From positions 1 to 45,177 of the forward strand of contig NZ_PPXX01000030.1 of assembly GCF_021655075.1 (NCBI RefSeq): 45,177 nucleotides of DNA, read 5' to 3'. The notes beneath the pieces were generated by a model. That model was not told the origin of the DNA. It made no database searches and was given only the letters and a program-made list of their open reading frames with translations. Within the stretch, counting starts at the first letter, position 1; the number at the start of each line of letters is the position of its first letter. Positions 8,917 to 17,350 of this stretch are shown here, piece after piece. Source of the DNA: Clostridium sp. Cult2 (GTDB lineage Bacteria > Bacillota > Clostridia > Tissierellales > Tepidimicrobiaceae). A program made the translations under genes and the position numbers.

Positions 8917-10173
8917 ATGGAAAAAACTAAAAAGAAGCGTCAACTTTCACTATCTGCTAAAATAATGATAGGATTGATTCTAGGGATTATCTTAGGAATA
9001 ATATTTGGTAGCAAGATAGTGGTAATAAAGTTTCTAGGTGATATTTTTATGCGGCTATTGAGAATGTGTATTTACCCATTAATATTACTTAGTATAATTA
9101 AAGCAATATCAAGCGTAGCTGATATAAGTAAGCTACGTAAGATTGGTGGCATGTTTATTGGTTATGTATTTATTGGCTCTAGTATTGCAGCGACGTTTGG
9201 GATAATTTCTATGAAAATATTTAAACCAGGAGCTGGCATGCATTGGGACCCTGGTACTACTCAAAGTATACAAATGTCCGCAGGTTCTACTTTAATTGAA
9301 AATATAATTTCATGGATACCTGATAATCCATTTGCATCAATGTCAGAAGGTAATTTGGTACAAATTGTGTTTTTTGCTATTGTATTTGGTATTATTTTAG
9401 CTGGGATTCGTGAAAAATACAAAAATGCTGAAAAAGCACTAGATGTAATAGATGGATTGAACGAAGTTGTTTCAAATATGATAAATATGGTACTAAAATT
9501 TGCTCCTATAGGTATATGCTCAATGATGGCTGTTATGGTAGGAACTACCGGATTTGAAATGTTAGCAAGTGTAGGAACTTTTTTGATAGCTTACTGGGTT
9601 GCAATTTTAGCTTTTGCCATCATTGTTCTTAGCTTGTTTATTAAGATAGGTGCAAAATTAAGTCCATTACAATATTATAAAAACATATTCCCAGTTATTG
9701 TTATGGCTTTTACTTCATTATCTAGTGTAGGTACTTTACCAGTTACTATGAATTGTACGAAAAAAAATTGTGGTGTTGCTGATTACATTGTAGATTTGAT
9801 TGCTGCCCCAGCTGCTACAATTAATATGAATGGTGCAGCAGCTGAATATGCGAGTTACATTATTTTTGCATCTTATATTTATGATATAGAATTATCCATT
9901 GCACAAATTGCTTTTGGAATTATTCTCTGTGTTGTTATGTCAATTGGTGCTGCTGGTGTACCAGGAGGTGGAATCATTATGAGTACTATTACATTGAGCG
10001 TTATGGGTTTGCCACAAGACATTGTACCTGTTATTGCAGGTGTATATACTCTTCTTGACTTAGGGGCGACAGTACTTAATGTTATTGGTGATACTACTGG
10101 CATGGTATTTATAGCATCAAAAACAGGTGATTTAGACAAAGAAGTATTCTATGCAAAAAATGTGGCAGCATAA
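8917..10173 (+). CDS. Dicarboxylate/amino acid:cation symporter (DAACS, GltP/GltT type)
   Basis: Membrane symporter of 418 residues in the DAACS (SLC1-like) family, which moves acidic or neutral amino acids or dicarboxylates with Na+ or H+. The family landmarks are present: a serine-rich FTSLSSVGTLPVTMNC segment near 270 (hairpin HP1), ATINMNGAA near 300 (NMDGT-like motif), and AAGVPGGGII near 345 (HP2). It follows the beta subunit gene after 167 bases with GGGGG before its ATG, so it could share that transcript. NMNGAA in place of the NMDGT of glutamate and aspartate carriers may mean a different amino acid. It likely supplies the substrate for the neighbouring aminotransferase. Confidence 0.88.
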   Translation: MEKTKKKRQLSLSAKIMIGLILGIILGIIFGSKIVVIKFLGDIFMRLLRMCIYPLILLSIIKAISSVADISKLRKIGGMFIGYVFIGSSIAATFGIISMKIFKPGAGMHWDPGTTQSIQMSAGSTLIENIISWIPDNPFASMSEGNLVQIVFFAIVFGIILAGIREKYKNAEKALDVIDGLNEVVSNMINMVLKFAPIGICSMMAVMVGTTGFEMLASVGTFLIAYWVAILAFAIIVLSLFIKIGAKLSPLQYYKNIFPVIVMAFTSLSSVGTLPVTMNCTKKNCGVADYIVDLIAAPAATINMNGAAAEYASYIIFASYIYDIELSIAQIAFGIILCVVMSIGAAGVPGGGIIMSTITLSVMGLPQDIVPVIAGVYTLLDLGATVLNVIGDTTGMVFIASKTGDLDKEVFYAKNVAA

Positions 10174-10252
10174 ATTTATTATTATATCAAGTGGTGTACA
10201 GTTAACTTTGTTGTATTATTATTTTTTATAATAATAGGAGGTATAAGATATT

Positions 10253-11434
10253 ATGAATATTAGATTTTCTGAGAGAGCAAAATTATTGAAACCGTCTGAA
10301 ATAAGAAATAAATTATTTGATAATCCTGAGATTATTTCTTTTGCAGCTGGAAAACCAGAAGAAGCATTATTTCCTGTTGAAGAACTATTACCTTTAACTT
10401 ATGATGTTATTAAATTTGAATCGCGAGAAGCACTTCAATATAGTAGCACAGAAGGTTATAAGACATTTAGAGAAATTATTGCTAATCAAAGAATGAAAGC
10501 TGCTGGTGTAAATGTTACAGAAAAAAACATTGCATTAACATCGGGTTCACAACAAGGTATTGAACTTTCTGCAAGAATATTTATAAATGAAGGAGATGCT
10601 ATAATTTGTGAAAGTCCAAGTTATGTAGGAGCTTTTAATGCTTTTCAGCCATATAAGCCTAAGTATGTAGGAATATCTATAGATGAAAATGGTATGATAA
10701 TTGAAGAGCTTGAAAAAGCTTTAAAAGAAAATAGCAATGTAAAAATGATTTACACAATCCCAGATTTTCAAAATCCTACTGGTGTATGTATGAGTGATGA
10801 TAGAAGAAAGCAGTTAGTTGAACTTGGTTCAAAATATAAAGTTCCTATAGTTGAAGATTGTCCATATGGAGATTTAATATATGAAGGAGAAAGACATCCA
10901 GCTGTTAAAAGCTTTGATAAAGATGGGTGGGTTATCTATTTGGGTTCATTTTCTAAGATATTTTCACCAGGTTTAAGATTAGGATGGGTATGTGCATCAG
11001 ATGAAATTTTAAATAAATATATATTTGCTAAACAAAGTTCTGATTTACAATGTGGTTCAATTAATCAGAAAATTGCTGGTGCGTATATGAAAAAATATAA
11101 TATCAATAAACATATTGGGAAACTTAGGAATGTTTATAAAGAAAGAAGAGATGTAATGTTGGACTGCATAAAAAAATATTTCCCAAAAAATATAAAACAT
11201 ACCATTCCATCTGGTGGGTTTTTTGTATGGCTTGAATTAAAAGAAGATATTAACACAAACGAATTACTTATAGAAGCTGCAAAAAAAGCTAAAGTGGCTT
11301 TTGTTCCAGGAAGTTCCTTTTTTACAGAGGAGGGGCATAATAATTTTATACGTCTCAGTTTTTCTCATGTAGAAAAAGATGATATAGTAAAAGGTATGAA
11401 AAGACTTGGAAATTTATTGCAGAGTTACTATTAA
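10253..11434 (+). CDS. PLP-dependent aminotransferase, class I/II
   Basis: Fold-type I aminotransferase (393 residues) resembling the 2-aminoadipate/aromatic/branched-chain group (LysN-like, the catalytic half of MocR proteins without their DNA-binding part). PLP-binding residues are visible: N174-P175 (QNPTG), D202 and Y205 (EDCPYGD), and the Schiff-base lysine K235 in SFSKIFSPGLRLGW. It starts 80 bases after the symporter behind AATAGGAGG. It would convert the imported amino acid to the 2-oxoacid used by the oxidoreductase. Several substrates are possible, so no gene symbol is given. Confidence 0.85.
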   Translation: MNIRFSERAKLLKPSEIRNKLFDNPEIISFAAGKPEEALFPVEELLPLTYDVIKFESREALQYSSTEGYKTFREIIANQRMKAAGVNVTEKNIALTSGSQQGIELSARIFINEGDAIICESPSYVGAFNAFQPYKPKYVGISIDENGMIIEELEKALKENSNVKMIYTIPDFQNPTGVCMSDDRRKQLVELGSKYKVPIVEDCPYGDLIYEGERHPAVKSFDKDGWVIYLGSFSKIFSPGLRLGWVCASDEILNKYIFAKQSSDLQCGSINQKIAGAYMKKYNINKHIGKLRNVYKERRDVMLDCIKKYFPKNIKHTIPSGGFFVWLELKEDINTNELLIEAAKKAKVAFVPGSSFFTEEGHNNFIRLSFSHVEKDDIVKGMKRLGNLLQSYY

Positions 11435-11522
11435 TAAATTTATTTTTATTTATTATTTTCATAAAGATAATAAATATTACTACCCACTTTAATAATTATC
11501 TGGATTTAGTCATAGATTATAC

Positions 11523-11569
11523 GGCTATTGTATTTGCTTCAATTAATTAACAATGCAATAGCCTTTTTA
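11523..11569 (+). terminator. Terminator after the aminotransferase
   Basis: GGCTATTGTATT and AATGCAATAGCC form a stem with wobble pairs around an AT-rich loop, followed by TTTTTATTT. It ends the por-symporter-aminotransferase transcript, so ptb probably has its own promoter. Confidence 0.75.
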
Positions 11570-11696
11570 TTTAATTTGGTTCTGCAAAAATAATATCATA
11601 ATTAGTAGTGTTTTCAAAAAAATGAATATAGTATAAATCTTCAACCTTTGTTAAATAAAAGTTATCACACAAATATAAAATGGGGGTTGAGAACTA

Positions 11697-11747
11697 TGCC
11701 ATATACAATTACTAATATTATTAAAGCTAAACCAAAAAGCTTATAAC
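11697..11747 (+). other. Possible 16-residue ORF upstream of ptb
   Basis: An ATG behind a good GGGGGTTG site opens a 16-codon frame (MPYTITNIIKAKPKSL) that ends in TAA. It may be a leader peptide or the stub of a lost gene. Nothing else is seen in the 290 bases between the terminator and ptb, apart from the hairpin listed next. Confidence 0.25.
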
Positions 11748-11823
11748 GATATTGAGATAAAAAAATTAATAATCTACAGTGTTAATAAAGATTATATGAA
11801 AAATATTTAGGAAAGGAGAGTAT

Positions 11824-11849
11824 TGATGTATTTGTGCTTAAATACATCA
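11824..11849 (+). promoter_or_regulatory. Perfect inverted repeat just before ptb
   Basis: TGATGTATTT and AAATACATCA are perfect 10-base complements around a 6-base loop, ending 13 bases before the ptb start. A strong site (AGGAAAGGAGAG) lies immediately upstream of the repeat, not next to the ptb ATG. The repeat may be an operator, for example for the IclR protein at 15600, or an RNA hairpin affecting ptb translation. Confidence 0.45.
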
Positions 11850-11862
11850 TACATGAGAATAA

Positions 11863-12759
11863 ATGATTATAAAAAATTTTGAACAATTAATGGAATTAGC
11901 TATTAAAAACGAATCAAAAAAAATAGCAGTAGCTGTGCCGGATGATTTAGAAATATTAAAAGTTATAGAAAAAGCTGGGGAAATTAAACTTGCAGAATTT
12001 ATTTTAGTCGGGGATAAAGAAAAAATCAAAAACATTATAAAAGAAAATAATTTGACTGTTAAATCTGAAATAATTAATAAAATAGATCATAAAAAAGCAG
12101 CAGATACAGCCGTAGATTTAGTAAATCAAGGAAAAGCTTCAACTATTATGAAAGGAATGTTACACTCTTCCACATTTCTAAAAGCAGTTTTAAACAAAGA
12201 AAAAAGTTTAAATACTGGAAATCATATAACTCAAATATCAGTTTTAGAAAAAGAAAATAATGAAGGTTTAATGTTTATAACTGATTGTGCTATAACTGTA
12301 GCACCTGATTTAATGAAGAAAAAAGAAATTTTAGAAAATGCAGTTAATTTAGCTCATAAAATAGGAATTCAAAAACCTAAAGTTGCCGTATTAGCTTCTT
12401 TAGAAATAGTTAACCCAAATATGCAAGACACAGTGGATGCAGCTTTATTAAGTAAGATGACTGATAGGGGTCAAATAAAAGGTTGCGAAGTAGATGGACC
12501 TTTTGCATTTGATAATGCTATATCACAAGAAGCAGCTAAAACAAAAGGTATAACAAGTACAGTTGCAGGAAATGCAGATATAATATTAGTACCAAATTTA
12601 ACAGTTGGAAACACACTTACTAAAGCAATTTCTTATATAGGCAAGAAAAAAGTAGCAGCTGCAACGGTTGGAACTTCAGTTCCTATAATTTTCACATCTA
12701 GAACTGCCTCAATGGAAGAAAAGCTTCTTTCTATAGCACTCGCTGTCTATACATCATAA
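11863..12759 (+). CDS. ptb: Phosphate butyryltransferase (phosphotransacylase)
   Basis: Enzyme of 298 residues that swaps CoA for phosphate on a short acyl-CoA, giving acyl phosphate for butyrate kinase. Length matches clostridial Ptb (about 300) and not long Pta. The KGMLHSSTFLKAVLN segment and the late VGNTLTKAISY segment are typical of the PTA/PTB fold. The ATG at 11863 lacks a normal ribosome binding site; the strong one upstream serves an overlapping 18-codon frame that starts at 11826 and ends at 11882. Butyrate kinase would be next but for the IS110 insertion. In context the substrate may be isobutyryl-, isovaleryl- or butyryl-CoA. Confidence 0.88.
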   Translation: MIIKNFEQLMELAIKNESKKIAVAVPDDLEILKVIEKAGEIKLAEFILVGDKEKIKNIIKENNLTVKSEIINKIDHKKAADTAVDLVNQGKASTIMKGMLHSSTFLKAVLNKEKSLNTGNHITQISVLEKENNEGLMFITDCAITVAPDLMKKKEILENAVNLAHKIGIQKPKVAVLASLEIVNPNMQDTVDAALLSKMTDRGQIKGCEVDGPFAFDNAISQEAAKTKGITSTVAGNADIILVPNLTVGNTLTKAISYIGKKKVAAATVGTSVPIIFTSRTASMEEKLLSIALAVYTS

Positions 12760-12955
12760 TATTATTACAAAGAATAAAATCAACAAGAAAGACCAACTAT
12801 AAAAAGTCAAGCAATTAAACAGAATAAATTCTAGAATATTTAATGTTAAATTTAAGCATGGCAAATAAGCCCTGCTGAAAACAAGCTTTTAAAAGACATT
12901 AATTAAAGGCATAGGGAATTAGGTGTCATCTATCGATTCTTACTTCATATGGCTT

Positions 12956-14061
12956 TTAATCTCTGAGTATAGCATAAATTATATTGCATAATTTTCTTGA
13001 AACAGCACCAATACAAGTAAGGAGATGCTTTCCCCCACCTCGCTTTTTAAGATAATATGCATTTAAAACCGGATTGTTAAATGAAGCTACTAATGCAGCT
13101 TGAAACAAGGCTTTTCTTAAATAAGGAGATCCGCTTTTGCTCATAACGGTATGTGTAGCCTGGAATTCACCAGAACTAATAACGATGGCATCTATACCAG
13201 CATAAGCAACTATTTTTTTGGGAGAGTCAAACTTATTAATATCACCAATTTCTCCAAGAGTAGTAGCTCCAATTACATTCCCAATATCTGGGATTGTTGT
13301 AATAGGGGAATCAATAAATGATATAAGCCTATTGATTTTATTTTCTGTATTCTTAACTTGAGATTCAATAAAGTTTATTTGCTGAATAAGTGCTTTTAAT
13401 TGAAAAGTAAAGCTGTCTTTGCTAAAGGTAATTCCAAAAGAGTTTATAGCTTTGGATTTAATTAGTTCAGCTAAAGATTCAGTAGAAATATCTTCAAAAT
13501 CAATGGGTGATGAAAATTGTAGCAAAAGTTCTTTAGAGGTTTTGCCAAAGACGTCAGAAAAAATAGACTGATATTCAGGAAATACTTGGTCAAGAATACT
13601 GATTACCTTTCTCTTTAAGACAGAAATAGACTGAACAAGGTAAGAGCGAAAACGGGTTAAATTTATGAGAGAAAATATATCCTTATTGGAAAGAGAGGTT
13701 TTTACAAAGGAGCCATATCGATGAGATCAGCAATTAGTAAAGAATCAATAATATCAGTTTTTCTTTTACAGCTCTCGGTTCCTCTACGTCAACCATCTGT
13801 TTGAATAGGATTAATAACATGAATGGTAAAACCATTATCATAAAGAAAAGAATATAAAGCCAACCAGTAATGAACTGTAGCTTCCATGCCTATAACAAAG
13901 TCAGAGATATTGCTGGAAAAAGAGTTTAATTTGGAAAGTAGAGCTTCTCCACCATCCGAAGTATTGGAGAAAGAAAAAGCTTTAAAAAGGGTCTTTCCAT
14001 CTTCATTAATTAAGGATGCGACATGATTATTTTTAGCGATATCAATTCCTAAATAAAACAT
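12956..14061 (-). pseudogene. IS110-family transposase, two lesions
   Basis: DEDD-type transposase of the IS110 family, read on the minus strand. The N-terminal part begins MFYLGIDIAKNNH with GMEATVHYW further on; the C-terminal Transposase_20 part carries IPDIGNVIGATTLGEIGD and SGSPYLRKALFQAAL. Two lesions break it: an in-frame TGA at 13789-13791, where the family has the Trp of QTDGW, and a one-base loss near 13705 that shifts the frame before VKTSLSNKDIF. The rest is continuous, so it died recently. GAGGTG precedes the ATG at 14061. It separates ptb from buk. Confidence 0.85.
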
Positions 14062-14290
14062 AAGTAACACCTCATAAAGATATATTTTAGATTGTGAGTC
14101 CACTCTACTAATAAGCGTTACCACCTTGTTGTATATTGGGAGAGAAGCCTAAAAGCAACCAACATCCGAGTCATTCGTAAACTGCTTATTAGAGAGAGGT
14201 ATCAGTCTTTCTATTACGAGTTCAAAGACTCAAGGAGAGCTTGATAATCCTGTCAATCAAATAATACAATTATTTCTAAATTTGAGAGAT
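14062..14290 (-). ncRNA. Candidate IS110 bridge RNA region
   Basis: Noncoding stretch upstream of the IS110 transposase, where IS110-group elements encode the bridge RNA that pairs with target and donor DNA. Read on the minus strand it starts with a stem (14230-14224 with 14210-14204) around a 13-base loop. A long-range pairing follows, 14196-14184 with 14116-14103, enclosing about 67 bases. A 5' stem-loop followed by a closed, looped region matches the known bridge RNA layout. Element ends were not located, so the limits are approximate. Confidence 0.45.
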
Positions 14291-14356
14291 AAATAAGGAA
14301 AGGTTTATAGGTTTTCCTATCTAATAACCTAAATACATTATACAAGGAGAATATTA

Positions 14357-15430
14357 ATGTATAAAATACTAGTAATTAACCTAGGTTCAACATCTACAAA
14401 AATTGCATACTATGAAGATAATATATGTATGAAAAGAAAAACTATAGAACATCCATCAGAAGAAACTAGATCTTTTTCTGATATATTTGATCAGATTGAA
14501 TATCGAAAGAAATTTATTGAGAAATTTATTGAAGAAAATAATATTGATAAAAAGGAATTAGATGCCATAGTGAGCCGTGGTGGTCATACTGAACCTATAG
14601 AAGGTGGAATTTATCGTGTGAACGAAGAAATGCTCAGACAACAGGCTAGTGGGTTATATGGATTTCATCCAAGCGACTTAGGTAGTAAAATAGCTTATGA
14701 AATTTGTTTGGAAATTGAAGCAATTCCATTAATAGTGGATTCACCTGTAACAGATGAATTTGAGCCTGAGGCTCGATTATCTGGGCATCCGCTTATGTCA
14801 AGAAAGAGTAGTTTCCATGTATTAAATCATAAAGCTACTGCTAAAAGATATGCTAGAGAAAAGGGAGTTAAATATGAAGACCTTAATCTTATTGTAGCTC
14901 ATCTTGGAGGAGGAATATCCGTAGCACCACATAAGAATGGAAGAATGATTGATGGTGATAATGCACTTGCTGGAGATGGTGCTTTTTCAACAAACAGAAC
15001 GGGTGCATTGCCTGTGGGTAAACTAGTAGATATTTGTTTTTCTGGAGAGTATACTTATGAAGAGGTAAAAAGGATGATTCAAGGAGAAGGAGGGCTTGTG
15101 GCATATTTAGGCATAAACGATGTCAGAATTGTAGAACAGATAGCTAAAACAGATGAAAAAGCAGCTTTATGCTTAAATTCTATGATTTATCAAATTTCTA
15201 AACAGATAGGTGCTATGGCAACTGTATTAAAGGGTAAAGTTGATGCTATACTTTTAACAGGTGGAATTGCAAATTCTAATTATATTGTGGACAAAATAAA
15301 AGAAAGATGTTCATTTATTGGTCCTATTGTAGTATATCCAGGAGAGAATGAAATGGAAGCACTGGCAAGAGGAGCATTAGAAGGACTTCGAGGAGAAGAA
15401 ACTATAAGAGACTTTGAATCCACTGAATAA
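14357..15430 (+). CDS. buk: Butyrate kinase
   Basis: ASKHA-fold kinase (357 residues, the normal length) that makes ATP from a short-chain acyl phosphate and ADP. The phosphate-1 segment VINLGSTSTKIAYYED opens the protein; VAHLGGGISVAPHKNGRMID near 180-200 and LLTGGIANSNYIVDKI near 300 are the phosphate-2 and adenosine signatures. An AAGGAG site lies 8 bases before the ATG. Together with ptb it forms the ATP-yielding end of the pathway. It may act on branched-chain acyl phosphates. The IS110 element upstream could have cut it off from ptb transcription. Confidence 0.93.
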   Translation: MYKILVINLGSTSTKIAYYEDNICMKRKTIEHPSEETRSFSDIFDQIEYRKKFIEKFIEENNIDKKELDAIVSRGGHTEPIEGGIYRVNEEMLRQQASGLYGFHPSDLGSKIAYEICLEIEAIPLIVDSPVTDEFEPEARLSGHPLMSRKSSFHVLNHKATAKRYAREKGVKYEDLNLIVAHLGGGISVAPHKNGRMIDGDNALAGDGAFSTNRTGALPVGKLVDICFSGEYTYEEVKRMIQGEGGLVAYLGINDVRIVEQIAKTDEKAALCLNSMIYQISKQIGAMATVLKGKVDAILLTGGIANSNYIVDKIKERCSFIGPIVVYPGENEMEALARGALEGLRGEETIRDFESTE

Positions 15431-15547
15431 TATTTATTCAGCATTTTTTACCTCACCAAAAACTTTAAAACTAAAGTTTAGATAATTGGATAAGATGAAA
15501 ACATTATTTTTGTACTAAGGTTAAGATGAAATTAAATTTATAAATGT

Positions 15548-15553
15548 TATAAT
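15548..15553 (+). promoter_or_regulatory. Possible -10 box for the iclR gene
   Basis: TATAAT lies 47 bases before the iclR start, but no good -35 box is found at 16-18 bases upstream. It would allow the regulator its own transcript. Confidence 0.3.
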
Positions 15554-15599
15554 ATATATAAAACACAGGGATAAGTTATTAGGTGAGGAGGATAAAATT

Positions 15600-16364
15600 A
15601 TGACAAAAGATAAATATCTATTGAGTTCAGTTTATAATACATTAGAAGTATTGGATTTATTAAGTGAGCATAAAGAATTGACCCTTTCTGAAATAAGTAA
15701 AGAATTGAATTTAGGGAAGGCTAGTGTTTTTAGAATGCTATATACATTAGAGAAGAAACAGTTTGTTCATAAAACATCAGGTGCTAAGTATAAACTAGGA
15801 ATTAAGTTTGCTCATTTTGGGGCAAAAGTATTAGATAGACAGAATAATTTAGATATCATTAGACCCTTTTTAGGAAAGCTTAGAGATGAACATAATGAAA
15901 CTGTTCATTTATCTGTTTTAGATGCAGATTATAATATTATCGTTATAGATAAAGCTAAAAGCAATTTTGCAATTCAAATGACATCAAGAATAGGAGGGAA
16001 GTTACCTGGATATTGTACTGCTATGGGAAAAACATTGTTAGCAAACATGCTTGATGATGAATTGAAAGAAAAGATATTCTCATTTACTTTAGAAAAAAAG
16101 ACAGATACAACTATTACCAATCCTAATGAACTTATTAAGGAATTGGAGAAAATAAGAGAGAAAGGATATGCTGAGGATTTAGAAGAATGTGAAGTTGGGC
16201 TTGTATGTTATGCTGCTCCTATAAGGGATTTTGATGGCAATACAACTATGGCAATAAGTTTTTCAGGACCTTCAATAAGGATGAGACAGAATAAGGAAAA
16301 ATTAGTACATTCAATAAAAGAGATTGCCGAAGAAATATCAAAAAAAATTGGATACATTCGTTAA
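15600..16364 (+). CDS. IclR-family transcriptional regulator
   Basis: DNA-binding regulator of 254 residues. A winged helix-turn-helix occupies about residues 25-58 (LTLSEISKELNLGKASVFRM is the recognition region), followed by an IclR effector domain with GKLPGYCTAMGKTLLA near 140-155 and DLEECEVGLVCYAAPIRD near 195-215. AGGTGAGGAGG precedes the ATG. Placed last after buk, it is the likely local regulator of the amino-acid fermentation genes; the inverted repeat before ptb is a candidate site. The effector is unknown, but in this family it is often a carboxylic acid. Confidence 0.88.
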   Translation: MTKDKYLLSSVYNTLEVLDLLSEHKELTLSEISKELNLGKASVFRMLYTLEKKQFVHKTSGAKYKLGIKFAHFGAKVLDRQNNLDIIRPFLGKLRDEHNETVHLSVLDADYNIIVIDKAKSNFAIQMTSRIGGKLPGYCTAMGKTLLANMLDDELKEKIFSFTLEKKTDTTITNPNELIKELEKIREKGYAEDLEECEVGLVCYAAPIRDFDGNTTMAISFSGPSIRMRQNKEKLVHSIKEIAEEISKKIGYIR

Positions 16365-16404
16365 TATGTAGCTTAGTTTAATTTTGAAATTTGAGACTGT
16401 AATA

Positions 16405-17350
16405 AACTTTGTGGTGCTCCTAAACGTAGGCTATATGAGGTGGATTGAAACATCTACCAAGTGTAATCATCCACTTGAAGCTTTATCGTAACTACATTTT
16501 TAGAAATGAAAGTGAAGGGAGTAATGAGAAATGGTGAATCTGTAGGGGTAGCACCTATCTTATATAGACACTTGCGTATGTAATATGGTTAAACGAAAGT
16601 GAACCTTTGTTTGAAGCTTCGTTATAATTAGTATGTTCTTGAGTGCACATAGGCATATATTACCGAAGTTCTAGGTATTCACAGATTATCTAGAAGGTGA
16701 TTCATAATTCGGTCGGAGTAGAGAAGGAACTTAAATTACTCAATTTATACTGCTAAGAATATAAGAGAGCCTAAGGGCAACTATGGCTGGGGACACAGAT
16801 GAAAGCATCTGTAGCTATCGAATCTTAAAAGTCAATAACAAAGAGGTGTTGGGTATAGCAGTGATAAGAGAATATCTTTACGCCATTCCATTTAGCAGAG
16901 TGTAAGCTAATGTTAGGATTTTCCAACGTAAATTAGTAAGGATGGCTGATAGAAGAAACGTAAGGAAAGTAAAGAATCTAATTAGACTTATGTTGCATTC
17001 ATGTTCAGTTAGAATTATTGCAATTGAAGTTATAACAAGAACAAATAAAGGAAAATCCACTCTCTCGGAGTAGACAATAAAATTTTAATTACAGATAAAT
17101 AAAGAATACAAGCCTTAAAGCTCAACTACAATAGAGTTAAAAGCTCCCAGTGTAAAGAGTGTTTATGCTTAAAAGAAATGGTAAACTAAGACCTTTGGGT
17201 ATTCCAAAAATCTATGAAAGAATCAAGCAATAGATATACCGAATTATTATGGAGTCACTATATTCTGTTTGGGGAAGCAAAAACTCTTTTGAATTCAGAC
17301 CTAGGATGCATAAAAGAGATGTTTCGACAATATTTCTCATGATAAACTTA
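16405..17350 (+). mobile_element. Truncated group II intron
   Basis: A noncoding 5' part of about 480 bases begins near GTGGTGCTCC and is followed by relics of the intron-encoded reverse transcriptase, the order seen in bacterial group II introns. The element ends abruptly at the IS copy 2 insertion. The catalytic domain V and the rest of the protein are absent on the far side of that IS, so the intron cannot splice itself. The 5' end is estimated, not proven. Confidence 0.65.
16906..17347 (+). pseudogene. Group II intron reverse transcriptase, N-terminal relic
   Basis: Two in-frame pieces of an LtrA-like protein. Residues from 16906 to 17073 read ANVRIFQRKLVRMADRRN and on to TRTNKGK, matching the conserved N-terminal region (RT0). 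From 17168 the frame reads LKRNGKLRPLGIPKIYERI, a stop, IYRIIMESLYSVW and NSFEFRPR, matching reverse transcriptase motifs 1-2 (normally RPLGIPT...DR and NSFGFRPG). The catalytic YADD box, maturase and endonuclease parts are missing. Confidence 0.8.
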
